A DNA stretch of 64,000 bases from Planctomycetota bacterium. Its GTDB lineage: Bacteria; Planctomycetota; JAJSAM01; JAJVHW01. The DNA lies in NCBI GenBank assembly GCA_021776825.1, contig JAJFFG010000086.1:1-64000 (forward strand), read 5' to 3'. Within the stretch, counting starts at the first letter, position 1, and each line of letters begins with the position of its first letter. Of this stretch, positions 53,304-61,598 are shown piece after piece. The notes below the pieces were generated by a model that saw only the letters and a program-made list of their open reading frames with translations, did not search any database and was not told the origin of the DNA. The translations under genes and the position numbers were made by a program.

Positions 53304-54319
53304 GAGCCGCGCTCGCGGTGGCCCTTGTCGGGCTGCTCGTGACGAGCTGCGGCGACGAACCCGCCCCGCCGGTGACGCGCGCTCCGGCCCCGGCTCCGAA
53401 GACTGCCCCGCCGGTCGATGACGCCGAACGGCTCCGCGAGTACGTGCAGTCGAGCGACCCCGAGTCCCTCGATCTGCTCATCGAGCGCACGAGCGACGAG
53501 GCGACGGCAGTGCGCGTCCGGGCGTTGCGTGATCTAGTCGATCGGTACGCCGAGAGTTCGCTGGTCCCTCAGGTGGTCGCCGCCCGTCTCCGGGACAGCG
53601 AGCGAGTGGTCCGCACGGCAGCGGCCGAGGAGTTGCTCCGACTCGGCAACGCCGGCGCGATGGCATTGCGGGCGGGCATGGTCGACGACGATCTCGAGAC
53701 GGCCACGAGCTGCGCCGCGGCGCTCCTCCAACAACCGGTGCTCGCGAAGCCGATCGCGGCGGAACTCGTTCGGCACCTGGGCGACCCCACGCGTCGCGGT
53801 GCGGCCGTGGTGCTGCTCGCCAGGCTCGGGCCCGATGCGGTGCCTGCTCTCGCCGGAGCGTACGACCACTACAGTCCGCCGGTGTGGGACCAGATCCCCA
53901 GGGTGCTCCAGATCCTCGATCACGACACGGCACCCGTCATCGAGGCCATGGCCGGAGCCCTGGAGCACGAGGACCCCGGTGCGCGCGCGATCGCCGCGGT
54001 CTCGTTGCGCCGCTTCATCGACCCCGAGACGCCGTTCCCACACGCCGCGGCCCTGGCACGACGCCTGGGAGACGGCGTGCTGTCCGCATCGGCGGCACGC
54101 GACACGCTCCTCGCCTGCGGGCCGGATGCCGTGGACGCGCTCATCGAGGTGCTCGTGGAGGGTTCGGCCACGGCTCGGAAGGCCGCCCGAGACACGTTGC
54201 TCGACGTCTGCGAGGAGTTGCCCGAGATGCGGGCGCGCCTGCGTTCGATCGCCGACGGGCCCGACACCCCCCGCGCGGCGAAGGCCGGCGCCGTGCTCGC
54301 GCTCCTCGGCGACGAGTGA
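53300..54319 (+). CDS. HEAT-repeat lipoprotein
   Basis: A 339-residue lipoprotein (VTSC lipobox, Cys15) followed by a Pro-rich linker and six to eight HEAT-like repeats of about 30 residues (ALRDLVDRYAESSLVPQVV, AAEELLRLGNAGAMALRAG, DTLLACGPDAVDALIEVLV). It probably scaffolds other envelope proteins. It starts in an ATGA overlap with the SecD-like gene and ends 13 bases before the aspartic-protease-like gene. Confidence 0.8.
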   Translation: MRAALAVALVGLLVTSCGDEPAPPVTRAPAPAPKTAPPVDDAERLREYVQSSDPESLDLLIERTSDEATAVRVRALRDLVDRYAESSLVPQVVAARLRDSERVVRTAAAEELLRLGNAGAMALRAGMVDDDLETATSCAAALLQQPVLAKPIAAELVRHLGDPTRRGAAVVLLARLGPDAVPALAGAYDHYSPPVWDQIPRVLQILDHDTAPVIEAMAGALEHEDPGARAIAAVSLRRFIDPETPFPHAAALARRLGDGVLSASAARDTLLACGPDAVDALIEVLVEGSATARKAARDTLLDVCEELPEMRARLRSIADGPDTPRAAKAGAVLALLGDE

Positions 54320-54332
54320 CCGGAGACGTATC

Positions 54333-55307
54333 GTGTCACGCCTCGTGAGCCGTACCCGTCTGCCGACCGTCGCTCTGCTCTCGCTCGTCGCACTGCTCTC
54401 GCCCGTCGCACTGCTCTCGCTCGTCGCACTGGGCGCCTGTACGACGCCGCCGACGTCGATGACCGTGCGGTCCGAGAGCAGCGTGCCGCTCGAGCCGGAC
54501 ACGGTTCCTGTGATCACGCTGACGTTGGGGTCGAGTCGCCCCGCACCCTTCCTGGTCGACACTGGGGCATCGGTGTCGCTCGTCGACGACGCGTGGTCGG
54601 CGGCCAACGGTCTCACGGAGAGTCGTTACCTCGTCCCGCGCCGCATGCGCGGCATCGGGTGGCAGAGGACCGTCTGGAGTCACGCGCGCGTCGCCCAAGT
54701 GCAACTCGGCGACGGCGCCACCGCGCACGACGTCGAGCTCGCGCTGGTCGATCTCCGCAACCTGCCGGTCCCCGGCGCGGAGCAGTCGCGGCCGGTCGGA
54801 ATACTCGGTGCCGATCTCCTGCGCGTGAGCGTCACCCTCTTTGATGCGCGACGCGGTGAGTTGCGATTCCTCGCCGCCGACCCGATCGAGGAGCGACTGG
54901 CAGTTCTCTATCCGCAAACGAGTTGGCGGTCGGTCCGGGTCGAGTGGAAGGACGATACCCCCGTCATTGCGCTGACCGCAGCGGACGGTGGCAACATGCG
55001 GATGCTGCTCGACACCGGTGCGGAGCTCTCGGTGATCGCTGCGCGATGGGACCGCACGCTGGGCCTCGAGGCCGACGAGGAGCGCGCCGCCGAGATCGCG
55101 GAGATCTTCGCGACGCGCGACCGCGCCGTGCTGCGCGACGACCTGCCGTTCCGGCGGGTGACCGGAGTCAGCCTGGCCGGAGTCCCGCTCGAGTTCTCGG
55201 CGCTGCGCGTCGGGGCCGAGCGCGGCATCCTCGGGAACGACGTGCTGCGGCATCTCTCGTTCGTGCTCGACGGTCCGGGCGGACGGCTCCTGGTCGCGCA
55301 GGACTGA
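54333..55307 (+). CDS. Lipoprotein with two retropepsin-like domains
   Basis: A 324-residue lipoprotein with a repeated signal (ALLSLVALLSPVALLSLVALGAC, 18-base DNA period shown in fragments). Two aspartic-protease half-sites DTGA occur: FLVDTGASVSLV and MLLDTGAELSVI, each followed by a Gly-rich exit (GILGADLL, GILGNDVL). Both catalytic Asp are in place, so one chain may fold into two lobes. GTG 54333 is chosen because GGAG lies 7 bases before it. It is directly upstream of the STT3-like gene. Confidence 0.8.
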   Translation: MSRLVSRTRLPTVALLSLVALLSPVALLSLVALGACTTPPTSMTVRSESSVPLEPDTVPVITLTLGSSRPAPFLVDTGASVSLVDDAWSAANGLTESRYLVPRRMRGIGWQRTVWSHARVAQVQLGDGATAHDVELALVDLRNLPVPGAEQSRPVGILGADLLRVSVTLFDARRGELRFLAADPIEERLAVLYPQTSWRSVRVEWKDDTPVIALTAADGGNMRMLLDTGAELSVIAARWDRTLGLEADEERAAEIAEIFATRDRAVLRDDLPFRRVTGVSLAGVPLEFSALRVGAERGILGNDVLRHLSFVLDGPGGRLLVAQD

Positions 55308-55314
55308 GCGCACG

Positions 55315-57126
55315 GTGAAGCGCGCACACGTCGGCACGCACTGCGCGCTTGCGGCCACCGTCGTCCTAGCGTTCCTCGTACGCGTCGTCGGTCAGTGGAC
55401 ACACGTGTTCGGTGGCGGCGACGTGCGCCTGCCGGGCGTCGACCCGTGGTACCACCTGCGACAGATCGAGCGCTTCGTCGGCACGTTCCCCCAGCGGCCC
55501 ACGTTCGATGCACTTGCGTTGCACCCGGCCGGCCAGCGCGTGGGGACGGCGCCGCTGCTGGACGCGCTCGTCGCGACGGCGGCCTGGCTGGTCGGTCTCG
55601 GGTCGCCGTCGCCGAGCACCGTGGAGATGGTCGCGGCGCTGACACCTCCGGTGCTCGGGGCCTTGCTCTGCGTTGTCGTCTACGCGCTGACGCGGCGACT
55701 CGCGGGCCGCGGCGCCGGTCTGTTGGCAGCGCTCGCCGTCGCGGTCGTGCCCGGCCACGCGCTGTCGCGATCCATGCTCGGGTTCTGCGACCACCACGTG
55801 CTCGAGAGCCTGTTGGCGACGGGCACGATCCTGGCATTCGCACGCGCCTGTGCGGCCGACAAGACGAACGTGGCGCGACGCGTCGCGGATGCCGGTGTCA
55901 CCCTTGGTCTCTACCTGCTGGCGTGGAAGGGCGGGGCGCTCCTGCTGCTCCCGCTGGCCGCGTTCCTCGTCGGGCAACAGATGCTCGCCGTGCGTCGTGG
56001 ACACCTGGATCAAACGGCGCCGCGCTGCAGCGCAGCACTCGTGATCGCCGCTCTCGTCGTCCTCCCGTTCTCAGGCTCGCTGCCGGGCGTCCGGTTCCAC
56101 GTCACCGGGCTGGTGCTCGCGCTGCTCGCGGCAGCGGTGCCCTTCGTCGTGCGACGCATGCTGGGAGAGCGCGCAAGCGCTGGGCGGATGGCCTTGGGAC
56201 TCGGCGCTGTCGTCGCCTTGCTCGCGCTCGTGGTCGGCGTGATCGCGCCCGACGTGCTGCTCCGGCTCGTCCGCGGGCTCCGCTGGTTCCGCGGGTCCGG
56301 ACTGCAGCAGACGGTCACGGAAGCCCAGCCGCTGCTCGTGGAAGACGGAGCGTTCACACTCGCTCGGGCCTGGAGACACTTCGGCGTGACGCTCCCTCTC
56401 GCACTCGTCGGCCTGGTGGTCCTCGCCCGGCGCGCGGTGCGCGACGCGTGTCCGGATCACGCGCTGGTCGTCGCCTGGACTGCCGCGATGCTCCTCGCAA
56501 CGCTCGGTCAGAATCGCTTCGGGTACTACCTGGCGGCGTGCGCGGCCGTGCTCACCGGAGTGGTTCTCGGTCCACCCCTCACTCGACTCTGGGCCGCCGC
56601 CGCCGGTCCGCCAGTCTGGGTGCGTCGCGTGCTGTGGCCCTGTGCCGCCGTGGCCGCCATCGCGGTTCCGCTCGCGCCGGCGACGCTCCGCATCGCGTCC
56701 GCACGCACCGGTCCACGAGCGGCGTGGGTCGAGACGCTCGACTGGATGCGCACCGAGACGCCGTCTCGTTCGGACGTGAAACCCTACGGAGTCCTCGCGT
56801 GGTGGGACGCAGGCTGGTGGATCGCTCAGCGCGCGAGGCGTGCGCCGGTCGCCAACGCGACGCAGGCGGGAGCGCGTCGCGCGGCACGACTGCTGCTCGA
56901 GCGCCGTCCCGACCGTGCCGCGAAGACCTGCCGCGAACGCGGTATCCGCTACGTCGTCGTGGACGGTGCGCTGCCGATGATCCCCGCCGCCGATGGCGAA
57001 CTCACGGGCACCGTGCCGCAGCTACGCGCTTGGGCACGGGACGGACCCGACGAGCTCGTCGCCACCTACTACCTCGAGGAGAGCGACCGGTCGCTGCGAC
57101 CGCTCACCGTGTTCCACGCCGCGTAG
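55315..57126 (+). CDS. STT3/AglB-like oligosaccharyltransferase, interrupted by an amber codon
   Basis: The annotated part is 603 residues. A multi-pass N-terminal region (about 12 helices) holds VDPWYHLRQIERF, an Asp-containing external loop, and the periplasmic part has the STT3 signature WWDAG (LAWWDAGWWIAQ). The reading frame hits TAG at codon 604, yet continues in the same frame with conserved-looking sequence to 57474. STT3 transfers lipid-linked glycans to Asn residues of exported proteins; bacterial copies are rare. The GTG start lies 7 bases after the protease stop. Confidence 0.85.
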   Translation: MKRAHVGTHCALAATVVLAFLVRVVGQWTHVFGGGDVRLPGVDPWYHLRQIERFVGTFPQRPTFDALALHPAGQRVGTAPLLDALVATAAWLVGLGSPSPSTVEMVAALTPPVLGALLCVVVYALTRRLAGRGAGLLAALAVAVVPGHALSRSMLGFCDHHVLESLLATGTILAFARACAADKTNVARRVADAGVTLGLYLLAWKGGALLLLPLAAFLVGQQMLAVRRGHLDQTAPRCSAALVIAALVVLPFSGSLPGVRFHVTGLVLALLAAAVPFVVRRMLGERASAGRMALGLGAVVALLALVVGVIAPDVLLRLVRGLRWFRGSGLQQTVTEAQPLLVEDGAFTLARAWRHFGVTLPLALVGLVVLARRAVRDACPDHALVVAWTAAMLLATLGQNRFGYYLAACAAVLTGVVLGPPLTRLWAAAAGPPVWVRRVLWPCAAVAAIAVPLAPATLRIASARTGPRAAWVETLDWMRTETPSRSDVKPYGVLAWWDAGWWIAQRARRAPVANATQAGARRAARLLLERRPDRAAKTCRERGIRYVVVDGALPMIPAADGELTGTVPQLRAWARDGPDELVATYYLEESDRSLRPLTVFHAA

Positions 57127-57474
57127 TTCGAGACGTTGCTCGTACGCCTGCACACGTTCGAGGGTCTCGCGTGGGACCCGCCTGGCTCCAGCACAGTCAT
57201 CAGGTGGGCGGAACGCACGATGCCGAACGGCGACACGCGCCGCGTCATCACGTCCTTCCGCCAGCATGAGACGTACGACGACGCCCTGCGGCACCTGCAG
57301 TCGCTGGATAGCGCCTTCGCGCGGATCGTGAGCGACGACCCCCTGATGAGTCCCGTACCGCTCGCCGCCCTTCCGCAGTTCCGACGTGTGCACGCGTCGC
57401 GCCAGCCGGCGGCCGAGCGTTTGCTCCACCCCATCCCCGACGTGCAGGTCTACGAGGTTGTCGGCGACGAGTAG
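57127..57474 (+). other. C-terminal continuation of the STT3-like frame after the amber codon
   Basis: The same frame continues for 115 codons (FETLLVRLHTFEGLAWDPP, TYDDALRHLQSLDSAFARIV) and ends at TAG 57472-57474. The amber codon falls where related proteins carry Tyr in a YYxxLxxRLxxFDG pattern, as I recall, so TAC to TAG by one base is a simple explanation. Either a nonsense mutation, a sequence error or suppression. The last 25 bases overlap the convergent VanZ-like gene. Confidence 0.6.
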
Positions 57475-58319
57475 CTCACGCGCCGGTCGAAGAGGCCCAA
57501 GGCGCCCACGATCCCCACGGAGACGAGCAACGCAACGCCCGGGTGCAGCACGTAGTGAGATCGCTGCCGTCGCGGGGTCTTCCACCGCGTCACCGGGCGC
57601 TTGGACCGACTGAGCAGCACCACGGTCTGCGGCTGTGCGTGCTCGCGGTAGAGGCCGAGGTGTCCCCTGCCGAACGCGAGCAGACCGCCTCCGCCGACGA
57701 GAGCCAGAGTCAGGGCCAGCGGTGCCAGCACGTGCGGCAGCGAGGGTCGCGGCTCGCCCGCGCGGCGTCGTCGCACGGACGCGAACACGAGGACCAACGC
57801 GACGCCGAGTGCGGCACCGACGGCGTTCAGCACCACGTCGTTCGTGTCGAAGCGAACGCGCCACCGGGAGTGGAGGACGGCGTACTGGAACGCCTCGTCC
57901 GCGGCGCCGATCAGCGTCGCGAGCAGCGCAGCCCACGAGAGTCGCCCGACCAGTCCGACGAGCAGCACGGTCAGGATGGCGTACTGCGCGAAATGGATCG
58001 CCTCCGCGTTGGCGGCGAAGAGCACGATGGCGCAGACGACCGCAAGGCCCACCGAGGTCCACCACGCGATCCGTGCCTCGCTTCGAACGGCGGAGTGGCA
58101 TAGACGGCGTTCGACGAGGAGCGTGGTCACGACGGTCGTCGCGACGAGCGCGGCGATGACCAGCGGCGTCCATAGCGCTGGCGTCAACGTGTCGCGCAGC
58201 CACTTCGAGAGCCGCTGGATCTCGTCGTGACTGAGGAACACGAGCACGACGTACGTGAACGTGACGGCCCACCCCAGCGCCGGCCGGCGCGCGAGCACGG
58301 AGAGCAGGCGATCCATCAC
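57450..58319 (-). CDS. VanZ-like membrane protein
   Basis: A 289-residue protein with about seven membrane helices. The middle part (IGAADEAFQYAVLHSRWRVRFDTNDVVLNAVGAALG) fits the VanZ-like family (Glu in DEAFQ and the Asp in FDTNDVVLN). The role of most VanZ-like proteins is unknown; some raise teicoplanin resistance. It is convergent with, and overlaps, the end of the STT3-like frame. Confidence 0.82.
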   Translation of the reverse strand: MMDRLLSVLARRPALGWAVTFTYVVLVFLSHDEIQRLSKWLRDTLTPALWTPLVIAALVATTVVTTLLVERRLCHSAVRSEARIAWWTSVGLAVVCAIVLFAANAEAIHFAQYAILTVLLVGLVGRLSWAALLATLIGAADEAFQYAVLHSRWRVRFDTNDVVLNAVGAALGVALVLVFASVRRRRAGEPRPSLPHVLAPLALTLALVGGGGLLAFGRGHLGLYREHAQPQTVVLLSRSKRPVTRWKTPRRQRSHYVLHPGVALLVSVGIVGALGLFDRRVSYSSPTTS

Positions 58320-58344
58320 CGTCGAGTCCGACGGACGACGGCGA

Positions 58345-58857
58345 TCAGAAGTCGCCGAACCCCTGGCTGCGCTTGAATTTCACCTTCGCGGACCCGACCC
58401 ACGGGCGACCGTCGTTGGGCCCGCCGCTGACCGTGCCCTTGCCGACGATCTTTGCGGAGCCGGAGAAGAACGTGTCGGCGGCGAACGACTTCGCCTTCAT
58501 CACGACCTTCGCACGCTGGAGGAAGATGGTGCCGCCGGTGGCCTCGGAGGGCTTGCCGGATACCGGGTTGGTGTTGAACTCGACGTTCTGGTCGAGGTTC
58601 CGAAAGAAGAGGGCGACGTCGTTCAGGAAGCTGTCGCGGATCCCCTCGGGCACGCTCCGCTCGCTCGCCTTGAACCGCCAGGAGGTGCGTGAGCTCTTCA
58701 CGGCGCCGTCGACAGTGAGGAACAGCCCGGTGTTGCTGGAGAAGTCGTTCGGGAGGTTCAGCGGCCTGAAGTTCACGAAGAGGTTCGCTCCGGCCGAGTC
58801 GAAACAGAAGCCGGACGTCTGCTCGATGAAGCGACGACAGATGCTACCGGCGGTCAC
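58345..58857 (-). CDS. Truncated paralog of the secreted protein at 58924
   Basis: A 170-residue frame with no signal peptide. It matches the C-terminal half of the neighbour (RFKASERSVPEGIRDSFLND versus RFVASERSVPEGLRLTFLDD; GKGTVSGGPNDGRPW versus GKGTIVGGPNDGRRF), so the two arose by tandem duplication, and this copy has lost its N-terminus. The start codon (GTG 58857) is doubtful. A family B repeat lies in the 66-base gap. It may be a pseudogene. Confidence 0.55.
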   Translation of the reverse strand: MTAGSICRRFIEQTSGFCFDSAGANLFVNFRPLNLPNDFSSNTGLFLTVDGAVKSSRTSWRFKASERSVPEGIRDSFLNDVALFFRNLDQNVEFNTNPVSGKPSEATGGTIFLQRAKVVMKAKSFAADTFFSGSAKIVGKGTVSGGPNDGRPWVGSAKVKFKRSQGFGDF

Positions 58858-58905
58858 CGTTGTTGACCAGCGAGGCAGACGCTCGGGTCGCCCCGCACGG
58901 GGAGG

Positions 58906-58920
58906 CCTCGTGAGCGATCC
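58906..58920. repeat. Repeat family B core
   Basis: CCTCGTGAGCGATCC between the two tandem paralogs, just after the stop of the second one. Confidence 0.5.
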
Positions 58921-58923
58921 GAC

Positions 58924-59625
58924 TTACGTGAGGCGGAGTCGCTCGCTGCGCTTGAACTTGATCTTGATCGCGCCGGTGAAGCGGCGCCCGTCGTTCGGGC
59001 CGCCCACGATCGTGCCCTTGCCGATGAGCTTGACGACGCCGGAGAACAGCGTGTCGCCCCGAGACGACCGGCCCTTGACGATCACCTTCACGCGCTCGAG
59101 CTCGATCACGCCCTCCGTCGCGGCCGGGACCTTCGCGAAGGGGGTGATGGTCGTGAAACCTCCGCCACCGTCCCCGCCGCCCCCGACATCGATCAGTCCG
59201 GGACGCAAGTTGTCGTCGAAGCTGCGGAACAAGCTCGAGACATCGTCGAGGAACGTGAGCCGGAGGCCCTCCGGCACGGAACGCTCCGAGGCCACGAATC
59301 GGAAGCCGTTCGCCGAGCTCCGCACCGCGTCGTCGACCGTGAGACGGAGCAATGCCGACAGCGGGCGCGCGGCCGCGATGTTGCTCGCAGTGGCCAGCGG
59401 AGCCAGGTCGAAGCCGCTCGCGTTGAAGCACAGGTTGGCGAAGGGGTCGAGGGCGTACTTCACCGACGCCGTCGGTCCGCCGGCCACGCGGCCCTTGTAG
59501 GCCATCGACGAGCGCGCGCTCCCCTCGAGGGAGATATCGACACACTGACCGGTGATGTCAGCCGTCGCGACGGCGGCAGCGGCGACGAGTGCGAGCGACG
59601 CCAGGACACGATGACGTGTGGACAC
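58924..59625 (-). CDS. Secreted protein of unknown function, intact paralog
   Basis: A 233-residue protein with a signal peptide (about 7-23) and a beta-rich body with two Cys (GQCVDIS, NLCFNAS) and a Gly-rich loop (DVGGGGDGGGG). The C-terminal half has alternating hydrophobic strands (VIELERVKVIVKGRSSRGDTL). No known domain. It is the full-length member of the tandem pair with 58345. Confidence 0.7.
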   Translation of the reverse strand: MSTRHRVLASLALVAAAAVATADITGQCVDISLEGSARSSMAYKGRVAGGPTASVKYALDPFANLCFNASGFDLAPLATASNIAAARPLSALLRLTVDDAVRSSANGFRFVASERSVPEGLRLTFLDDVSSLFRSFDDNLRPGLIDVGGGGDGGGGFTTITPFAKVPAATEGVIELERVKVIVKGRSSRGDTLFSGVVKLIGKGTIVGGPNDGRRFTGAIKIKFKRSERLRLT

Positions 59626-59686
59626 GAAGAGATCCCCTTGTGCAGATGCGTAAGCCTCCGAGCGTACGACGATCGACGGCGGCTGG

Positions 59687-60271
59687 CTACGGCATCCAGA
59701 TCATGATGTGGTCGCTGATGGTGTTGGTGTGCCGGACGTCGCCGGTCGAGGGGATCTTCTTCCAGTAGCCCTTCAGACCGCCGCGCTGGAAGCTGACGAA
59801 CTTGAACTCGGAGAGGTCGGCCCCCGGCTCCAGTTCCTTCTGGAACTTGATGTCCTTGTTCCTCGAGACCGCGGCGAAGTACTGCGCGAGGAACTTCTCC
59901 GCTCGCGTGCCGGCGTCGCTGTAGCCGCCCGAGCGCGAGTAGAAGCGTCCACCGAGGGCCTTGACCTTGCCCGCGCCGTCGACCGCAATCATCACCTTGT
60001 GGCGGACGACCTCCTGGTGGGCGCCATCCCAGTACTCGTACCAGGTGTGGTCCTTGGTCGCCGCGTGGGACGTCGCGTCGAAGAAGTCGGGCGTGTCGAT
60101 CTCGATCGTCGCCTTCTTCAGCTTCTTCTCGACGAGGTAGCTGTCCATCGCGCTGAACGTGCCGAGGGGATGGCTCGAGTCGATCCCGAAGTCGATCCCC
60201 TCGAGGAGGACCCAGCCGGCCGGGATGGCCAGCAGGCCTAGGATCGCGAGCATGGAAAGCAGGGCCTTCAT
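59687..60271 (-). CDS. Small membrane-anchored protein, unknown function
   Basis: A 194-residue protein with one N-terminal membrane segment (about 4-24) and a soluble alpha/beta part (KKLKKATIEIDTPDFFD, VRHKVMIAVDGAGKVKALG). No motif recognised. The ATG at 60271 is set by GGAGGTG 6 bases upstream, although the open frame goes on to 60748. It lies on the strand of the tandem secreted pair but 61 bases away. Confidence 0.7.
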   Translation of the reverse strand: MKALLSMLAILGLLAIPAGWVLLEGIDFGIDSSHPLGTFSAMDSYLVEKKLKKATIEIDTPDFFDATSHAATKDHTWYEYWDGAHQEVVRHKVMIAVDGAGKVKALGGRFYSRSGGYSDAGTRAEKFLAQYFAAVSRNKDIKFQKELEPGADLSEFKFVSFQRGGLKGYWKKIPSTGDVRHTNTISDHIMIWMP

Positions 60272-60509
60272 GCGGCACCTCCGTCTCTTGGTGTCCGTCG
60301 CCTGGGGTCTCGGGGAACTGGTCCGTCTCGGGGAACTCCGTGGCTTGCCGAGACAGGGCGGTGGTGGCTTCCGATTCCGCGCTTCTTCTGTCGGAACATT
60401 TCGCGACGGACTTGACCCACCACGTCGAACCGGCTCCATCGCATCCGCGCGATAGCCGATGAATCCCCCGCACGGGCCGGAAGACACCCTTCGGGCTAGG
60501 AGTAACTCC

Positions 60510-61490
60510 ATGCGCCGACTGATCCACGCTGCAGCCTTCGCCGCCGTACTCGCCATTCCGGCCTCGGCACCCGCCGGGCTGCTGAGCGATCTCTCCGACG
60601 AGCTTGACGACTTCGTCGACGCGCAGCTCGAAGACCTCCGCGACACCGTGGACCGAGTCGAGCGCAAGCGCGTTCGCGCCCTCGAGAAGGTCGACCGGCT
60701 GCTCGGTAAAGAGACGCGCGACCTGAAGCGCGACCTGGCCTCGGCCAAGCGGGTGGCGGCGACGCTCGAGCGGACCTATCCGGGGACCTCAGTTGACGAT
60801 CAGCGAGCCATCGAACTCCTGCGGGGGCTGCTGGACGAGTTGGACGCGGAGGTCGCTGCCGTCCAGGACGACACGGCGCTCGGCGCCGCCGCCCTGGACG
60901 AGATGGGGCACCGCTCTGGGCGTCGAGCGCTGCGCACGGTGCAGGACTCGGTTCGCATCGCCGAGTCGGCGGGGCTCCAGGCGTTGCAGCGGCGCCGCGC
61001 GCGGCTCCTGGATCGCGCGGGACGTCAGATCGACCGCGCGCAGCGCTGGATCCGGAAGGCCGGCGGCGTGACGGGCCCGTACACGTGTGCGCCCAGCGAG
61101 ACCGGGACCGCGGCGGGGGCCGTGCGGCTCGACCTGGGCGGTGCGGCGACGCGCGCCACGAACATCGACGGCCTGCTGACACTCTCGGCGAGCGGCATTT
61201 CGAGCCTAGACCTCGATGCCACCGAGCCCGGTGGAACGGCGGTCCGCCTCTCGTTCGCTCCAAATCAGGTCGACGGACCGGGCACGTTCGCCGTCGGACC
61301 GGGCGTCGGCGCTGCGCGCGCAGAGGTCGAGGACGGCGGTGGCCTGCGAGTGGCCACGTCGGGCCAGATCTCGATCGAGCACCTCGATCTGGAGGCCAAG
61401 ACGCTCTTCGGCGTCTTCGAACTCGCGCTCGACGGTGGCGGCACGGCCACCGGTTCCTTCACGATCTGCGACATCCTGATCGTCCGCTGA
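60510..61490 (+). CDS. Secreted coiled-coil protein with C-terminal beta domain
   Basis: A 326-residue protein with a signal peptide (about 5-22). From about 25 to 180 a long, highly charged helix (QLEDLRDTVDRVERKRVRALEKV) forms a coiled coil. After a Cys (YTCAPSETG) a beta-rich part follows (ISSLDLDATEPGG, FELALDGGGTATGSFTICDI), whose end resembles beta-sandwich domains of unknown function. The ATG at 60510 is chosen because the signal peptide follows at once. No enzyme motif. Confidence 0.72.
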   Translation: MRRLIHAAAFAAVLAIPASAPAGLLSDLSDELDDFVDAQLEDLRDTVDRVERKRVRALEKVDRLLGKETRDLKRDLASAKRVAATLERTYPGTSVDDQRAIELLRGLLDELDAEVAAVQDDTALGAAALDEMGHRSGRRALRTVQDSVRIAESAGLQALQRRRARLLDRAGRQIDRAQRWIRKAGGVTGPYTCAPSETGTAAGAVRLDLGGAATRATNIDGLLTLSASGISSLDLDATEPGGTAVRLSFAPNQVDGPGTFAVGPGVGAARAEVEDGGGLRVATSGQISIEHLDLEAKTLFGVFELALDGGGTATGSFTICDILIVR

Positions 61491-61598
61491 CGCGACCGAC
61501 GTCCCATCCTGCGCCTTGCGGCGGTGCCGCCCCCGGATAGGCTCGGAGCGGGGTCGAACTCGGCACGTCGCGTCGCGGCGTCCGTTCGAGGAGGTCGG

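Noticed and set aside
57124-57126. Pyrrolysine at the TAG of the STT3-like gene
   Set aside because: No pyl gene is seen and the family has Tyr rather than Lys there; a one-base nonsense change is simpler.
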